This document shows, piece by piece, positions 28,974-38,719 of a stretch of 64,000 nt of DNA; within the stretch, counting starts at the first letter, position 1; every line of letters starts with the position of its first letter. The position numbers and the translations under genes were made by a program. This DNA is from Acinetobacter baylyi DSM 14961 = CIP 107474 (GTDB lineage Bacteria > Pseudomonadota > Gammaproteobacteria > Pseudomonadales > Moraxellaceae). The notes beneath the pieces were generated by a model. That model was not told where the DNA came from and made no database searches. It worked only from the letters and a program-made list of their open reading frames with translations. The stretch spans positions 636,442-700,441 of the forward strand of contig NZ_KB849628.1 in NCBI RefSeq assembly GCF_000368685.1, read 5' to 3'.

Positions 28974-29984
28974 CTAAGAAAAGCAAACACCCAACTGTGC
29001 TAACTGTTGTTCAAGTCGGATGTAACATGCGTCAGACATGACAGCCTCGACAGGCACCACCCAAATTTGGCGAGGGTATTCTGGATATTGTTTCAATAAT
29101 GGCAGTAACTTAACTGCATCTTTTTCAGTGGTAATCACTGGATTTAGATCATCAAAGTCGATATCTGTAAGCTCGTAATCATGATGATCAGGAAATTCGT
29201 GACATTGAAAATTATGAATACCTAAAGATTCCAATGTATTATAAAATCTTTGAGGGAAACCAATTCCCACAACAGCGTAAAAGCTGGCGTTGGCATTAAA
29301 AGGTTCATGAGTTTCAGTCGCTGGACATAGCAAATAAGGCTGCCCAGGCTCAAGATGCATATTCAGTGATGTTTTAGGGTTCAAACCATGCTCAATCACG
29401 GTACCCGTATTTAGACGTTTCTTAGACTCACGTAAAAAACCTTCAGGTAACATTCTTTGATTACCTAAGCCCCGATGAGCATCTAATACGATCCATTCGA
29501 TTTGTCGCGCCAACGCCCAATGCTGCAAACCATCATCACTAATAATTAAATCTAATGCATAAGATGAAAGTAAAAGCTCGATTGAGGCCTGACGATCTGG
29601 ACCAACGGCCATAGGCACATGAGTAGATTGCACAATCAGGCAAGGCTCATCTCCAACCTGATCTGGTAAAGAGTTTACTGCAACCAATGCTGGAAATGGC
29701 CCTTCCGCACCATAGCCACGACTAATTACACCAACTCTCACACCCTTCTGTTGTAAATAATTGACCAGACCAATAAGTAGCGGTGTCTTGCCACTTCCTC
29801 CTACAGTAATATTTCCAATGACCATTATAGGAACTGGCGCGTGATATGTTTTTTTCAGGCCCAATGTATATAAACGTTTATTAATCTGAAAGCCAGCAGA
29901 ATATAACCAAGATAGCGGGCGTAATAGAATCAACCATTTTGCTTGACGGTTCCATGCATTCTGTATCGTCTGGGCAAAAGACAT
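28974..29984 (-). CDS. lpxK: Tetraacyldisaccharide 4'-kinase
   Basis: Phosphorylates the 4' position of the lipid A disaccharide at the inner membrane. 336 residues, with an N-terminal membrane-associated helix (about 15-32), Walker A GNITVGGSGKTPL (57-69) and the downstream LIISDDGLQHWAL motif (about 148-160) bearing the catalytic Asp. Six bases separate it from msbA and nine from kdsB, so all three are cotranscribed. Confidence 0.96.
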   Translation of the reverse strand: MSFAQTIQNAWNRQAKWLILLRPLSWLYSAGFQINKRLYTLGLKKTYHAPVPIMVIGNITVGGSGKTPLLIGLVNYLQQKGVRVGVISRGYGAEGPFPALVAVNSLPDQVGDEPCLIVQSTHVPMAVGPDRQASIELLLSSYALDLIISDDGLQHWALARQIEWIVLDAHRGLGNQRMLPEGFLRESKKRLNTGTVIEHGLNPKTSLNMHLEPGQPYLLCPATETHEPFNANASFYAVVGIGFPQRFYNTLESLGIHNFQCHEFPDHHDYELTDIDFDDLNPVITTEKDAVKLLPLLKQYPEYPRQIWVVPVEAVMSDACYIRLEQQLAQLGVCFS

Positions 29985-29990
29985 GCAGTA

Positions 29991-31715
29991 TTATTCCTCA
30001 AAATTACGCTGATGGAGCTGAAAATACGCACCCTGCTTTAAAAGCAGCTCTTGATGAGTACCCTGCTCAATAATTTGCCCCTTGTCCATGACTACAATAC
30101 GGTCTGCATTTTCAATGGTAGACAAGCGATGCGCAATGACTATCGTCGTTCTATTCTGCATTGCTTCATCAAAAGCCTTTTGAATGAAATGTTCTGACTC
30201 ATTATCCAGTGCGCTGGTCGCTTCATCCAGAATCAAAATAGGGGCATTCTTCAAAATCGCACGGGCAATTGCTATACGTTGACGTTGACCACCTGATAAA
30301 TTTAAGCCTTGGGCGCCAAGTATAGTGTCATAACCCTGAGGCAAGTTCATAATAAAATCATGAGCATAGGCCGCTTTTGCTGCTGCGACAATATCAGCCT
30401 CTGCCGCGCCTTCGAGCTGACCATACGCAATATTTTCTCGGACTGAACGGTTAAATAAAACCACTTGTTGATTCACCATTGCGACCTGTTGGCGTAAACA
30501 AGACAGCTCGATATCTTGAATGGGGATATGATCAAGATAGAGTGAACCACTGGTCACTTCCTGAAACCGCACCAACAGATTAACCAATGATGTTTTACCT
30601 GCACCAGAACGCCCAACAATTGCGACGGTTTCACCTGGTTCGATTGTGAGATTAAAATCTTTGATTGCTTTGACTTGTCCCGCATATTCAAGTGTCACGT
30701 GATCAAAACGGACATCCCCTTGCAACTTAGGTGTCTGAGTACCGTGATTTTCCTCTGAAGGCAAATCAAGCAGTTCAAATACAGAATAGGCTGCTGCAAT
30801 ACCACGCTGGAGTTTTTCATTTACATCCGTTAGATTTTTAATCGGCTTTGCAAGTAAGCCCGCAGCGGTAATATAAGCAACAAACTCACCCGCTGTGGTT
30901 TCTCCTAAAATTTGAGGACGTAATGCAAGCCATACAATCAAACTCATAGCCATTGCCATGACCAACTGAACCAAAGGACTATTTAGGTTTTGTACAATTA
31001 CCATTTTGAGACCACGTTTTAAGTTGTCTTCTGATGACTTATAAAAACGTTTCTGCTCAAATTCCTCACCTACAAAACTTTTTACAACAGCTTGTCCACC
31101 TATACTTTCCTGAACCACGTGATTGACATCACCCATGGTATTTTGAACCTGTATGGAAAGTTTTCGCATTCGTTTAGAGGCTTTACGTACCAATACACCA
31201 ATAATTGGCATAAAAATGAAGATACACAGCGTCAATCGCCAGTTGGTATAAAGCAAATATCCAAGCAAGCCTAAAGTAATCAGGCCATCTTTCACCATAA
31301 TTTTTAAGGATTCAGAGGAAGCGGCTGTCAATTGTTCGACGTTATACATAATCTTGGCAGATATATGCCCAGATGAGTTATCCAGATAGTACTGTGAAGG
31401 CAAACGGATCAATTTTGCATAGATTTCCTGACGGATACTAAAAATCAGCCTACGCGAGATGACCGCAGTATAATAGCCCCCCATGAACAGGCCCAAACCA
31501 CGAAAGAACACCAAAAGTACAATCAATAAAGGAAACCAGTCCAGATCTGCACGACTTCCTTCCTGAATGGCATCAATAATGTATTTTAAGAGTTTAGCAA
31601 CAGAAACTTCAGTTGCAGCATTAATCCCAAAGCCTACCAACACCAATAAAGCAATTCCCCAATAGGGCTTTAAGTAGGATAAAAGACGAACATAAACCTT
31701 AAAATCTTGCTTCAC
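29991..31715 (-). CDS. msbA: Lipid A export ATP-binding/permease MsbA
   Basis: Homodimeric ABC flippase that moves core-lipid A across the inner membrane. 574 residues: six membrane helices in residues 15-300, then the ATPase domain with Walker A GRSGAGKTS (about 370-378), LSGGQRQR signature (about 473-480), Walker B ILILDEATSALD and the H-loop VIAHRLST. It starts at GTG 31713-31715 with AGAGG eight bases upstream. First gene of the msbA-lpxK-kdsB cluster; a pair of direct repeats lies 170-200 bp upstream. Confidence 0.96.
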   Translation of the reverse strand: MKQDFKVYVRLLSYLKPYWGIALLVLVGFGINAATEVSVAKLLKYIIDAIQEGSRADLDWFPLLIVLLVFFRGLGLFMGGYYTAVISRRLIFSIRQEIYAKLIRLPSQYYLDNSSGHISAKIMYNVEQLTAASSESLKIMVKDGLITLGLLGYLLYTNWRLTLCIFIFMPIIGVLVRKASKRMRKLSIQVQNTMGDVNHVVQESIGGQAVVKSFVGEEFEQKRFYKSSEDNLKRGLKMVIVQNLNSPLVQLVMAMAMSLIVWLALRPQILGETTAGEFVAYITAAGLLAKPIKNLTDVNEKLQRGIAAAYSVFELLDLPSEENHGTQTPKLQGDVRFDHVTLEYAGQVKAIKDFNLTIEPGETVAIVGRSGAGKTSLVNLLVRFQEVTSGSLYLDHIPIQDIELSCLRQQVAMVNQQVVLFNRSVRENIAYGQLEGAAEADIVAAAKAAYAHDFIMNLPQGYDTILGAQGLNLSGGQRQRIAIARAILKNAPILILDEATSALDNESEHFIQKAFDEAMQNRTTIVIAHRLSTIENADRIVVMDKGQIIEQGTHQELLLKQGAYFQLHQRNFEE

Positions 31716-31726
31716 TCAACAAACCT

Positions 31727-31876
31727 CTATTTAGGAACCTCAACAATACCTGGTATTGTGTTTAGATCCTGTACACCCTTTTGATATTCATCCAGATGAA
31801 ATAACCAATGAGCCTTAAACCACCAGCATGAACAATCAATTGTAAAACGCGGTAGACATAAAATCGAGTCTAACAT
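31727..31876 (-). CDS. Possible 49-residue protein preceding msbA
   Basis: An open frame from an internal ATG (MLDSILCLPRFTIDC...) ends 11 bp before the msbA start; its product is rich in Trp, Cys and Phe. A longer variant extends upstream to 31939. I see no ribosome-binding site and no family resemblance. Its only support is its position immediately before msbA; a leader region without a protein is equally likely. Confidence 0.2.
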   Translation of the reverse strand: MLDSILCLPRFTIDCSCWWFKAHWLFHLDEYQKGVQDLNTIPGIVEVPK

Positions 31877-31888
31877 ATTTCGAATCTT

Positions 31889-31919
31889 ACACCGTACGGT
31901 TTTGGTGGAACATCGTACG
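31889..31919. promoter_or_regulatory. Direct repeats ACAYCGTACG upstream of msbA, candidate operators
   Basis: ACACCGTACG at 31889-31898 and ACATCGTACG at 31910-31919 are 21 bp apart (two helical turns), each with the palindromic core CGTACG. They lie about 175-205 bp ahead of the msbA start codon on its upstream side. Confidence 0.45.
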
Positions 31920-31952
31920 CCTAAAAACTTAAGAAACAATGAACTTCACATA

Positions 31953-31994
31953 AAAATAGGGTATCAACTGAATGATTCAATTGACACCCTATTT
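31953..31994 (-). terminator. Terminator after parB
   Basis: A long stem with arms AAATAGGGT and ACCCTATTT plus an inner TCAA/TTGA pairing, about 45 bp past the parB stop. The minus-strand side ends in T-rich sequence. Confidence 0.75.
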
Positions 31995-32039
31995 AAAATA
32001 GTACAAATCACGTATTTCAGTACAAGTTAAAATTGATGA

Positions 32040-32930
32040 CTAAACATCTGGCAAACAGATATTAAGGATACCGTCCAACTCATCTAGCGAGTGGTATTGA
32101 ATCACCAACTTGCCTTTACCTTGTTTGTTATGATCAATTTTAACATTTGCACCAAAACGCTCAGACAAACGATGGGTCAACTGCTCGATATCAGGCGCAA
32201 CTTGTGCCTTAGGTTTTTCCTGTTTTGGTGCATTCCAGTCACGTACAAGCTGTTCGGTCTGGCGTACAGAAAGATTTTTCTCAATGACGACTTTAGCAAT
32301 TGCAATCTGGTCTTTGGCTTTGAGTGCCAAAATAGCGCGGGCATGCCCCATATCGAGCTGACCTTCCTGCATAAAATCCTTGATTACATCATCAAGACTC
32401 AACAAACGCAGTAAGTTACTTACAGTAGTACGCGCCTTACCTACTGTTTCTGCAATCTCCTGATGACTCAATCCAAATTCATCATGAAAACGCTGTAACG
32501 CCAATGCCTGATCAATCGGATTTAAATCCTGACGCTGAATATTCTCAATTAATGCCAGTGCAATTGCCACCTGATCATTTAAGTCACGAACAATCGCAGG
32601 AACTTCTTTTAAGCCTGCAAGCTGGGCTGCGCGCCAGCGACGCTCACCTGCAATAATTTCGTAAGCATACTGTTCATCTTGTATTGGACGAATCACAATA
32701 GGCTGCATGACACCATGCTTTTCAATTGAAGCTGCAAGCTCTTTGAGATCCTGCTCCTGAATAAAACGACGCGGCTGATATTCCCCACGCTTTAGCAGGT
32801 TGACATCAATTTGCTTCAACTGACCATGATCGATTGCTTGTGCTTCAAGTTGTAGTTTTTCTTTCTGAATTGAACCAAGTAATGCATCCAAACCACGACC
32901 TTTTGCAAGTCCTCGTTTTTTTATGGTCAT
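32040..32930 (-). CDS. parB: Chromosome-partitioning protein ParB
   Basis: CTP-dependent clamp that loads at parS and spreads. 296 residues. The CTP-binding/N-engagement motif GEYQPRRF (about 48-55) and GERRWRAAQLAGL (about 95-107) are present, followed by the helix-turn-helix (LSHQEIAETVGKARTTVSNLLRLL, about 154-177 in two parts). The C-terminal dimerisation domain is normal. The start overlaps the parA stop by four bases (ATGA). I looked for parS-like TGTTTCACGTGAAACA and saw none in the window. Confidence 0.96.
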   Translation of the reverse strand: MTIKKRGLAKGRGLDALLGSIQKEKLQLEAQAIDHGQLKQIDVNLLKRGEYQPRRFIQEQDLKELAASIEKHGVMQPIVIRPIQDEQYAYEIIAGERRWRAAQLAGLKEVPAIVRDLNDQVAIALALIENIQRQDLNPIDQALALQRFHDEFGLSHQEIAETVGKARTTVSNLLRLLSLDDVIKDFMQEGQLDMGHARAILALKAKDQIAIAKVVIEKNLSVRQTEQLVRDWNAPKQEKPKAQVAPDIEQLTHRLSERFGANVKIDHNKQGKGKLVIQYHSLDELDGILNICLPDV

Positions 32931-33709
32931 GTATTGGTTCCTTTTTTCACTTTACTTTTCTTCAACATTTCGGCAGCCAGATTTAAGTAAGCCACTGCAC
33001 CCTTTGAGCTTTTCTCAAAATAGATAATGGGTAAACCGTGTGCAGGTGCTTCTGCCAAACGTACATTACGTGGTATCACAGTATCATAAAGCTTTTTACC
33101 AAAAAATTGCTCTAACTCCGCCGAAACATCACGTGTCAATGCATTACGCGCATCATACATGGTACGCAACACACCAATAATCCGCAAATCTGGATTAAGT
33201 GCCTGCTGAATTCGATCAATCGTCTGAGTTAGATCAGCCAATCCTTCAAGTGCATAATATTCGCATTGCATTGGAATCATCACACCATCTACTGCAGCCA
33301 ATGCATTGACAGTGATCAAACTTAAACTTGGTGCACAATCAATGATGATATAATCAAAGTTATCACGAACCTGAGCCAAAGCCTTTTTTAAAATAAACTC
33401 TCGTCCATCCTGATCGGCAATCGCCAATTCTACGCCTGCGAGATCACGGTTAGAACCTAAAACCTTGTAACCGACTTCAGCTTTGGTAATCGCTGTTTCA
33501 ATGGGAACCTCCCCCAATAAAACATCTGTAACAGAATAAAGTAGATCATTTTTCTGAATGCCAGAACCCATGGTGGCATTCCCTTGAGAATCCATATCCA
33601 CCAATAACACACGCTTTTTCAATACAGCTAAAGAGGCAGCCAGATTCACAGCTGTCGTCGTTTTACCTACGCCACCTTTCTGGTTTGCAATTGCAATAAT
33701 CTGAGCCAT
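32927..33709 (-). CDS. parA: Chromosome-partitioning ATPase ParA/Soj
   Basis: 260 residues. Deviant Walker A KGGVGKTTT (about 10-18), Walker A' VDMDSQGNAT (about 38-47) and the DCAPSL Walker B (about 125-130) are readable. It is the short Soj-type ParA without an N-terminal DNA-binding domain. The order rsmG-parA-parB is the conserved origin-proximal locus, although mnmG and dnaA are not visible here. Confidence 0.97.
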   Translation of the reverse strand: MAQIIAIANQKGGVGKTTTAVNLAASLAVLKKRVLLVDMDSQGNATMGSGIQKNDLLYSVTDVLLGEVPIETAITKAEVGYKVLGSNRDLAGVELAIADQDGREFILKKALAQVRDNFDYIIIDCAPSLSLITVNALAAVDGVMIPMQCEYYALEGLADLTQTIDRIQQALNPDLRIIGVLRTMYDARNALTRDVSAELEQFFGKKLYDTVIPRNVRLAEAPAHGLPIIYFEKSSKGAVAYLNLAAEMLKKSKVKKGTNT

Positions 33710-33722
33710 GATAACCCCAAAC

Positions 33723-34361
33723 TTAATTTTTTATTTGTTGAAGTAAAAGCAAATGACGCTGCTCATCCAAACGCGGAACTTGCAATCCAATGACCTGACA
33801 AGAAAATTCTGCTTTAAGTTGTTGCATTTCTTCAGTCGGCACAAGACCTTTCATCGCGGCAATAATGGTTGATTCATACATATAAGGGCGTGCTGCATCG
33901 ACAAAATCGAGCAACGAGGCAAACGCACGACTGGTGATGACATCAAACTTCCCAAGCTCTTGAATAGACTCTTCATTTTCAACACGTGTTTGCACAGCAA
34001 CCACATTCTTAAGCTTCAAATCTGCAATAAATTGCTTGAGAAAGCGAATTTTCTTACCATTTGAGTCGAGCAAAACACAATTGCGTTCAGGCTGACATAG
34101 CGCAATAATCATACCTGGCATACCGCCACCTGTTCCCACATCCAACAGGCGACCTTGCGGCAGATCTTTTAAAATACTTAAGCTATCCAATAGATGTTTA
34201 ACCAGCATTTCTTTAGGATCGCGTATCGCAGTCAAATTATATGCTTTGTTCCACAACACCAAAGCATCTTGATATTTTAATAACAATCCAAGTACTTCAT
34301 CACTCAGATCCAGACCTAATGCCTGACTGCCTTGTTTTAACTCTTGCAAAAATGGATGCAT
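33723..34361 (-). CDS. rsmG: 16S rRNA (guanine-527-N7) methyltransferase
   Basis: 212 residues. The SAM-binding motif reads RLLDVGTGGGMPGMIIAL (about 70-87) and is preceded by the conserved NLTAIRDPKEMLVKHLLDSL region (about 42-61). Loss of this enzyme gives low-level streptomycin resistance in other bacteria. It sits 13 bp before parA, the normal partner, and 84 bp after murU on the same strand. Confidence 0.96.
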   Translation of the reverse strand: MHPFLQELKQGSQALGLDLSDEVLGLLLKYQDALVLWNKAYNLTAIRDPKEMLVKHLLDSLSILKDLPQGRLLDVGTGGGMPGMIIALCQPERNCVLLDSNGKKIRFLKQFIADLKLKNVVAVQTRVENEESIQELGKFDVITSRAFASLLDFVDAARPYMYESTIIAAMKGLVPTEEMQQLKAEFSCQVIGLQVPRLDEQRHLLLLQQIKN

Positions 34362-34445
34362 ATCCGCTTCACATCTTAAAAATTTAGAGGAAGTATACCG
34401 ATTTCTCGGTCTACGCCTAGTCTCTGCCGATTAGTGAATACCCAG

Positions 34446-35135
34446 TTAAGCATATAAACCCTGCTTAATTTGTTGATCTAATACAGTTAATCGCTCTGGA
34501 GTACCGACATCCACCCAAACTGCTTGCATTTTCTCGGCACTGGCTTGTCCATTTCGCATCGCTTGAACAAGTAGTGGTGCAAGCGGTCTTTTTCCATCCT
34601 CAAGACCTGCAAACAATTCGGGGGATAATACCGCAACACCGCTGTAAGTGAGCGCCTCGCCCAACACACCTTGCTCAAAAGTAAATACACGTCCATCTGC
34701 CAAAACAAAATCGCCTTGAGGATGTTGTACTGGATTATCCACCAGCAACAGATGAATCAAATTCTGCTGCAAATCTACAGACAGTAAAGACTCAAAATCC
34801 ATATTGGTCCAGACATCACCATTCACCAAAATAAAAGGCTCTTTGCCTAATAAAGGTAATGCACGAATAATGCCACCTGCTGTTTCTAGTCCCTCTCCTT
34901 CGTGAGACCAGGCAATATGTACACCATAATCCGATCCATCACCAAGTACCTGCACCAGCTTATCACCTAACCATGCCGTATTGATGACAATTTCAGTCAC
35001 ACCTATGCTTTTGAGTTTTTCGATATGCCAAACAATCAGGGGTTTTCCACCGACTTCCAGAAGTGGTTTAGGTGTATGCAAAGTTAGCGGGCGCATACGA
35101 TTACCCAAACCCGCCGCAAGAATCATGGCTTTCAT
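34446..35135 (-). CDS. murU: N-acetylmuramate 1-phosphate uridylyltransferase
   Basis: Makes UDP-MurNAc from MurNAc-1-P in the peptidoglycan-recycling shortcut of Pseudomonas and Acinetobacter that bypasses fosfomycin-sensitive MurA. 229 residues. Nucleotidyltransferase motif MILAAGLGNRMRPLT (about 4-18) with TPKPLLEVGGKPLI (about 21-34), and the VNGDVWTNMDF metal site (about 104-114). Its start overlaps the amgK stop (ATGA), supporting the AmgK-MurU pairing. Confidence 0.92.
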   Translation of the reverse strand: MKAMILAAGLGNRMRPLTLHTPKPLLEVGGKPLIVWHIEKLKSIGVTEIVINTAWLGDKLVQVLGDGSDYGVHIAWSHEGEGLETAGGIIRALPLLGKEPFILVNGDVWTNMDFESLLSVDLQQNLIHLLLVDNPVQHPQGDFVLADGRVFTFEQGVLGEALTYSGVAVLSPELFAGLEDGKRPLAPLLVQAMRNGQASAEKMQAVWVDVGTPERLTVLDQQIKQGLYA

Positions 35136-36148
35136 TTTTTAACTACCTCATACCCACCATATTTTTGTTCAAATTTAGGCATGACTTGATATTGAATAAA
35201 TTCTACAAATGGTTTTAATTCTGCATAAGGCCGACTCTCTTGCAACAAATACCACATGACTCTTGGTAAATCTTTCAGATAACTCGATTTACCATCACGT
35301 TCAAACAATCGCACAAAGATACCCAAAATCTTGATATGGCGCTGAATCGCCATAAAGTCGGCATCACGTTTAAATTGTTCAAAATCGCGATGATGTTTAG
35401 ATGTATCAGGCAATAGATCATAGAACATCTCAAACCACGTGATGACTTGGTCTTCACCCCACTGAACATAGGCATCACGAGTGATTGAAATCAAGTCATA
35501 GGTGTCGGCACCTATCACAGCATCCTGAAAATCAATCACCCCCAGTTCTTCTTCACCCTGAATTTTCATCAGATTACGACTATGAAAATCACGATGCACA
35601 ATCACTTGCGGCTGGTTTAAAGCGGTATTTGCCAATAGTTCAAATGTTTGTTGAATAATATCTTGTTCAGCAGATGAAGGCTGAATATCGAGCGAAGGTA
35701 GCATCCACTCGGTTAAAAGATGCATTTCCGCCATTAACTTTTCAAACGTATATGCAGGAAATTGATCTTGCCCGTCAATTGACTGCAAATGAATCAACTG
35801 TGCAAATGCTTGCAAATAATAATGATTCACCGTTTGTGCATTGAGTAAAGTAGAAAGTAGCACATCGCCAAAATCTTCAAGGAGTAAAAAACCTTGTACT
35901 AAATCTTTGGCTAAGATATGAGGAACACGAACGCCATGTCGGTCAAAAAACTCATCAATGTGTACAAATGGCACGCAATCTTCTTTTTCTGGTGGCGCAT
36001 CCATCAACATATAGGTATTATTTTTGTATTCAACTCGCGCATAACGGCGAAAGCTCGCATCTCCGGCTAAAAACTGAATTTTAAATTCATCTGAATTAAG
36101 AACAGAAGTAAGCCAGATATGTATCAATTGTTCACGTTGTGTATTCAT
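35132..36148 (-). CDS. amgK: Anomeric MurNAc/GlcNAc kinase
   Basis: Phosphorylates MurNAc at the anomeric carbon to give the substrate of MurU. 338 residues of the aminoglycoside/choline kinase fold: the nucleotide loop region near FLAGDASFRRYARVEY (about 28-43), the catalytic VHRDFHSRNLM (about 187-197) and the metal-binding GVIDFQDAV (about 207-215). The frame opens with TTG two codons earlier; ATG at 36146-36148 is chosen. The conserved neighbour lptD is transcribed in the opposite direction 112 bp away. Confidence 0.92.
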   Translation of the reverse strand: MNTQREQLIHIWLTSVLNSDEFKIQFLAGDASFRRYARVEYKNNTYMLMDAPPEKEDCVPFVHIDEFFDRHGVRVPHILAKDLVQGFLLLEDFGDVLLSTLLNAQTVNHYYLQAFAQLIHLQSIDGQDQFPAYTFEKLMAEMHLLTEWMLPSLDIQPSSAEQDIIQQTFELLANTALNQPQVIVHRDFHSRNLMKIQGEEELGVIDFQDAVIGADTYDLISITRDAYVQWGEDQVITWFEMFYDLLPDTSKHHRDFEQFKRDADFMAIQRHIKILGIFVRLFERDGKSSYLKDLPRVMWYLLQESRPYAELKPFVEFIQYQVMPKFEQKYGGYEVVKK

Positions 36149-36259
36149 TTGCAATAAAATCTAAAACGGGCTGAGATTTTGAAGTTCTAAGTGTAGCCAC
36201 TTATAAACTTTTTCTCTATGATGCGACAATAATTAATTGCGTTTTAGCATACTTGGTTA

Positions 36260-38719
36260 ATGAGACAAATGAAGTATCAGTTTAAATTTAATCCTTTAGC
36301 AGCTGCTATTTTTACACTCTTGTGTGGTGGCTCCATGCAATCAAGCTATGCTGATGCGAATGACAGCGCCTCGTCTGTCGACAATAAAAAACTCAAGGAG
36401 AGCATTCAAAAAGCCTATCCTGGACAAGAGTTTTTTGAACAGTATTATGTGGAAAAGTCATCTCCTGAAGCGCAGGTTCGTGATACAAGATCACTGAGTT
36501 CAGCATTTTGCACAGGCACATGGATTACACCCATTAGCCCAACCACTCAAGCTGTCCCTGCCGATCAGGCAACATCGGTGGTCACGGCCGATTATGCACA
36601 TTACAATCCAAATGGTGATTCAGAGCTTGAAGGCAACGTCCTGATCGATCAGCAAGGGCGTTCTATTCGTGCAAATAAAGTGACCATTGATCGCACACAG
36701 ACTTATGCAAATGCTGAAGGCAATGTACAGCTCGCACAAGCTGGATTGTTAGCACAAAGTGATCAGATTAATTACAATCTTAAAACGCAGCAAGGCGATT
36801 TAAAGAACAGCTTTTATATTTCAGAACAACAACATGCGCACGGACACGCTGAACAAATTCAACGTACTTCACCTACTGAAATTATATTACGCAATGCCAC
36901 TTATACAACCTGTCCGCCAGAGCAGAAACCAACGTGGCGGCTAGAAGCAAAAGAAATCAAGCTCAATCAGGATACAGGCCGAGGTACGACAAAAAATACC
37001 AAGCTGTATGTGAAAGATGTACCTATTCTTGCTGTTCCGTACTTTAACTTTCCAATTGATAACCGTAGAACCACAGGTATTCTAAATCCCAATATCGGTT
37101 TTTCAAATGATGGTGGCCTTGAGCTTACTGTTCCTGTCTATCTCAACCTTGCACCTAACTATGATGCAACACTCACGCCACGCTACATCTCAGATCGAGG
37201 TGTAATGCTTCAAAGTGAATTTAGATATTTAACCGAAAACTTCGGTCAAGGGAAAATTTGGGGTGGGTATCTACCAGACGATAAAAAATATAACAATGAA
37301 GATCGTAAAGACTTCAATCTTTTACACAAATGGAAGATTAATGATTACTGGTCTACCGATGTTGAATACCACTATGCATCAGACAAAGACTATGTTACCG
37401 ATTTAGATACCAATCCTGACTCAAAAACAGATTTGAACTTGCGTCGTGCCTGGACACTGAAATATAAAAATCAAATTCCTGGTTTAACTGCACAACTTAA
37501 AGTTGAAGACTTTCAGACACTTGATAAAACAGTAAGTGATGTTGATAAACCTTATGCGCGTTTACCTCAGTTTTTATTAAATTACGTGACGGGTAATCCA
37601 TTAGGTCTACAATACGAATTTAACAACGATACGGCTTATTTTAAGAAGAACATCGATGATGCTGCAAACTACAGCACTCAACCTAGCGGTACACGCATTT
37701 ATAACCAGTTTGCGACGCGTTATAACTTCAGAACACCTTGGGCATTTGCAATTCCAGAGGTTTCTATTCGGAGTATCAACACGTTCTACGATCAAAACAC
37801 AGTCGAAAATCTAGGATTAAACTCAGACAACAAGAGCAAGTCTGTCGTTGTGCCACAATTTAGTCTGGACACAGGTTTGATTTTCCAGCGTGATGGTGAC
37901 TATCTTCAAACCATTACACCACGTGCATTTTATGCCTATGCTCCTTATAAAAACCAAACTGGCTATCCAAATTTTGACACTACATCTGCATCAATTAACT
38001 ATGACCAATTGTTCAGCCCTTATCGTTTCTATGGTCATGACCGTCTTGAAGACAACAACTTTTTATCGCTTGGCGTAAGTTATAGTTTATTTGATCCGCA
38101 AGGACTGGAGCGACTTCGCGCAGGCGTTGGTCAAAGCTTCTATTTTGCTGATCGACGTGTCACGTTAAACAATACTGACGACACTATTGATACTTCGAAA
38201 AACTCAGGCCCTATTGTGAGTATTTCGAGTCAACTGACGAATAAGTTCACAGTTGCTGCAAATTCGGCATGGATGTCGAATGGTGATAATGCCCAACATG
38301 ATTTCCAGACTTATTACACAGGCGATCATGGCAATCTTTATAATCTCGGTTATTTCAATCGCAAGAATATTCCAGACCGCCAGTTAGCATACGATGCTGC
38401 TGTTGCATCATTTGTACAACCTATCATGAATAACTGGCGTATTATGGGCCATGTTCAATTTGACTTTAGAAACAATGTTGCGCGCGAATATTTACTTGGC
38501 GTTAACTATGAGTCATGTTGTTATGCGATCTCTGTATACGGCCGTTCATATTATAACGATCTGGACGATCCTAAAGATCCAAATGTAAACGTTAAACGTG
38601 CCGTGATGGCGGAAATCACATTTAAAGGACTAGGCGGCTTAAATAACAAGTTGGCTTCTTTACTGGAAAATCGCGTTTTAGGCTTTAAAGAAATTAATCA
38701 ATCTTGGACACAACGTTAA
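36260..38719 (+). CDS. lptD: LPS-assembly outer-membrane protein LptD
   Basis: With LptE it inserts lipopolysaccharide into the outer leaflet of the outer membrane. 819 residues. A signal peptide of about 30 residues ends in SSYA|DA. An OstA/LptA-like beta-jellyroll domain (about 105-260) is followed by the 26-strand barrel. Cysteines for the essential disulfides are visible: one in FCTGTW near 90, one in TTCPPEQ near 220, and the SCC pair near 755. ATG 36260 has an alternative, ATG 36269, that shortens it by three residues. SurA, its chaperone, follows with overlapping stop/start. Confidence 0.95.
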   Translation: MRQMKYQFKFNPLAAAIFTLLCGGSMQSSYADANDSASSVDNKKLKESIQKAYPGQEFFEQYYVEKSSPEAQVRDTRSLSSAFCTGTWITPISPTTQAVPADQATSVVTADYAHYNPNGDSELEGNVLIDQQGRSIRANKVTIDRTQTYANAEGNVQLAQAGLLAQSDQINYNLKTQQGDLKNSFYISEQQHAHGHAEQIQRTSPTEIILRNATYTTCPPEQKPTWRLEAKEIKLNQDTGRGTTKNTKLYVKDVPILAVPYFNFPIDNRRTTGILNPNIGFSNDGGLELTVPVYLNLAPNYDATLTPRYISDRGVMLQSEFRYLTENFGQGKIWGGYLPDDKKYNNEDRKDFNLLHKWKINDYWSTDVEYHYASDKDYVTDLDTNPDSKTDLNLRRAWTLKYKNQIPGLTAQLKVEDFQTLDKTVSDVDKPYARLPQFLLNYVTGNPLGLQYEFNNDTAYFKKNIDDAANYSTQPSGTRIYNQFATRYNFRTPWAFAIPEVSIRSINTFYDQNTVENLGLNSDNKSKSVVVPQFSLDTGLIFQRDGDYLQTITPRAFYAYAPYKNQTGYPNFDTTSASINYDQLFSPYRFYGHDRLEDNNFLSLGVSYSLFDPQGLERLRAGVGQSFYFADRRVTLNNTDDTIDTSKNSGPIVSISSQLTNKFTVAANSAWMSNGDNAQHDFQTYYTGDHGNLYNLGYFNRKNIPDRQLAYDAAVASFVQPIMNNWRIMGHVQFDFRNNVAREYLLGVNYESCCYAISVYGRSYYNDLDDPKDPNVNVKRAVMAEITFKGLGGLNNKLASLLENRVLGFKEINQSWTQR

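Larger units (their letters stand above)
31716..32039. other. 324-bp region between parB and msbA
   Basis: Holds the parB terminator (31953-31994), a pair of 10-bp direct repeats (31889-31919) and a possible small gene of 49 codons (31727-31876). The region is the only place for the msbA operon promoter. Confidence 0.55.

Noticed and set aside
32040..33709. parS site near parAB
   Set aside because: I looked for the TGTTTCACGTGAAACA palindrome around rsmG-parA-parB and elsewhere and did not see one; CACGTG occurs only in unrelated contexts near 26030 and 30700.
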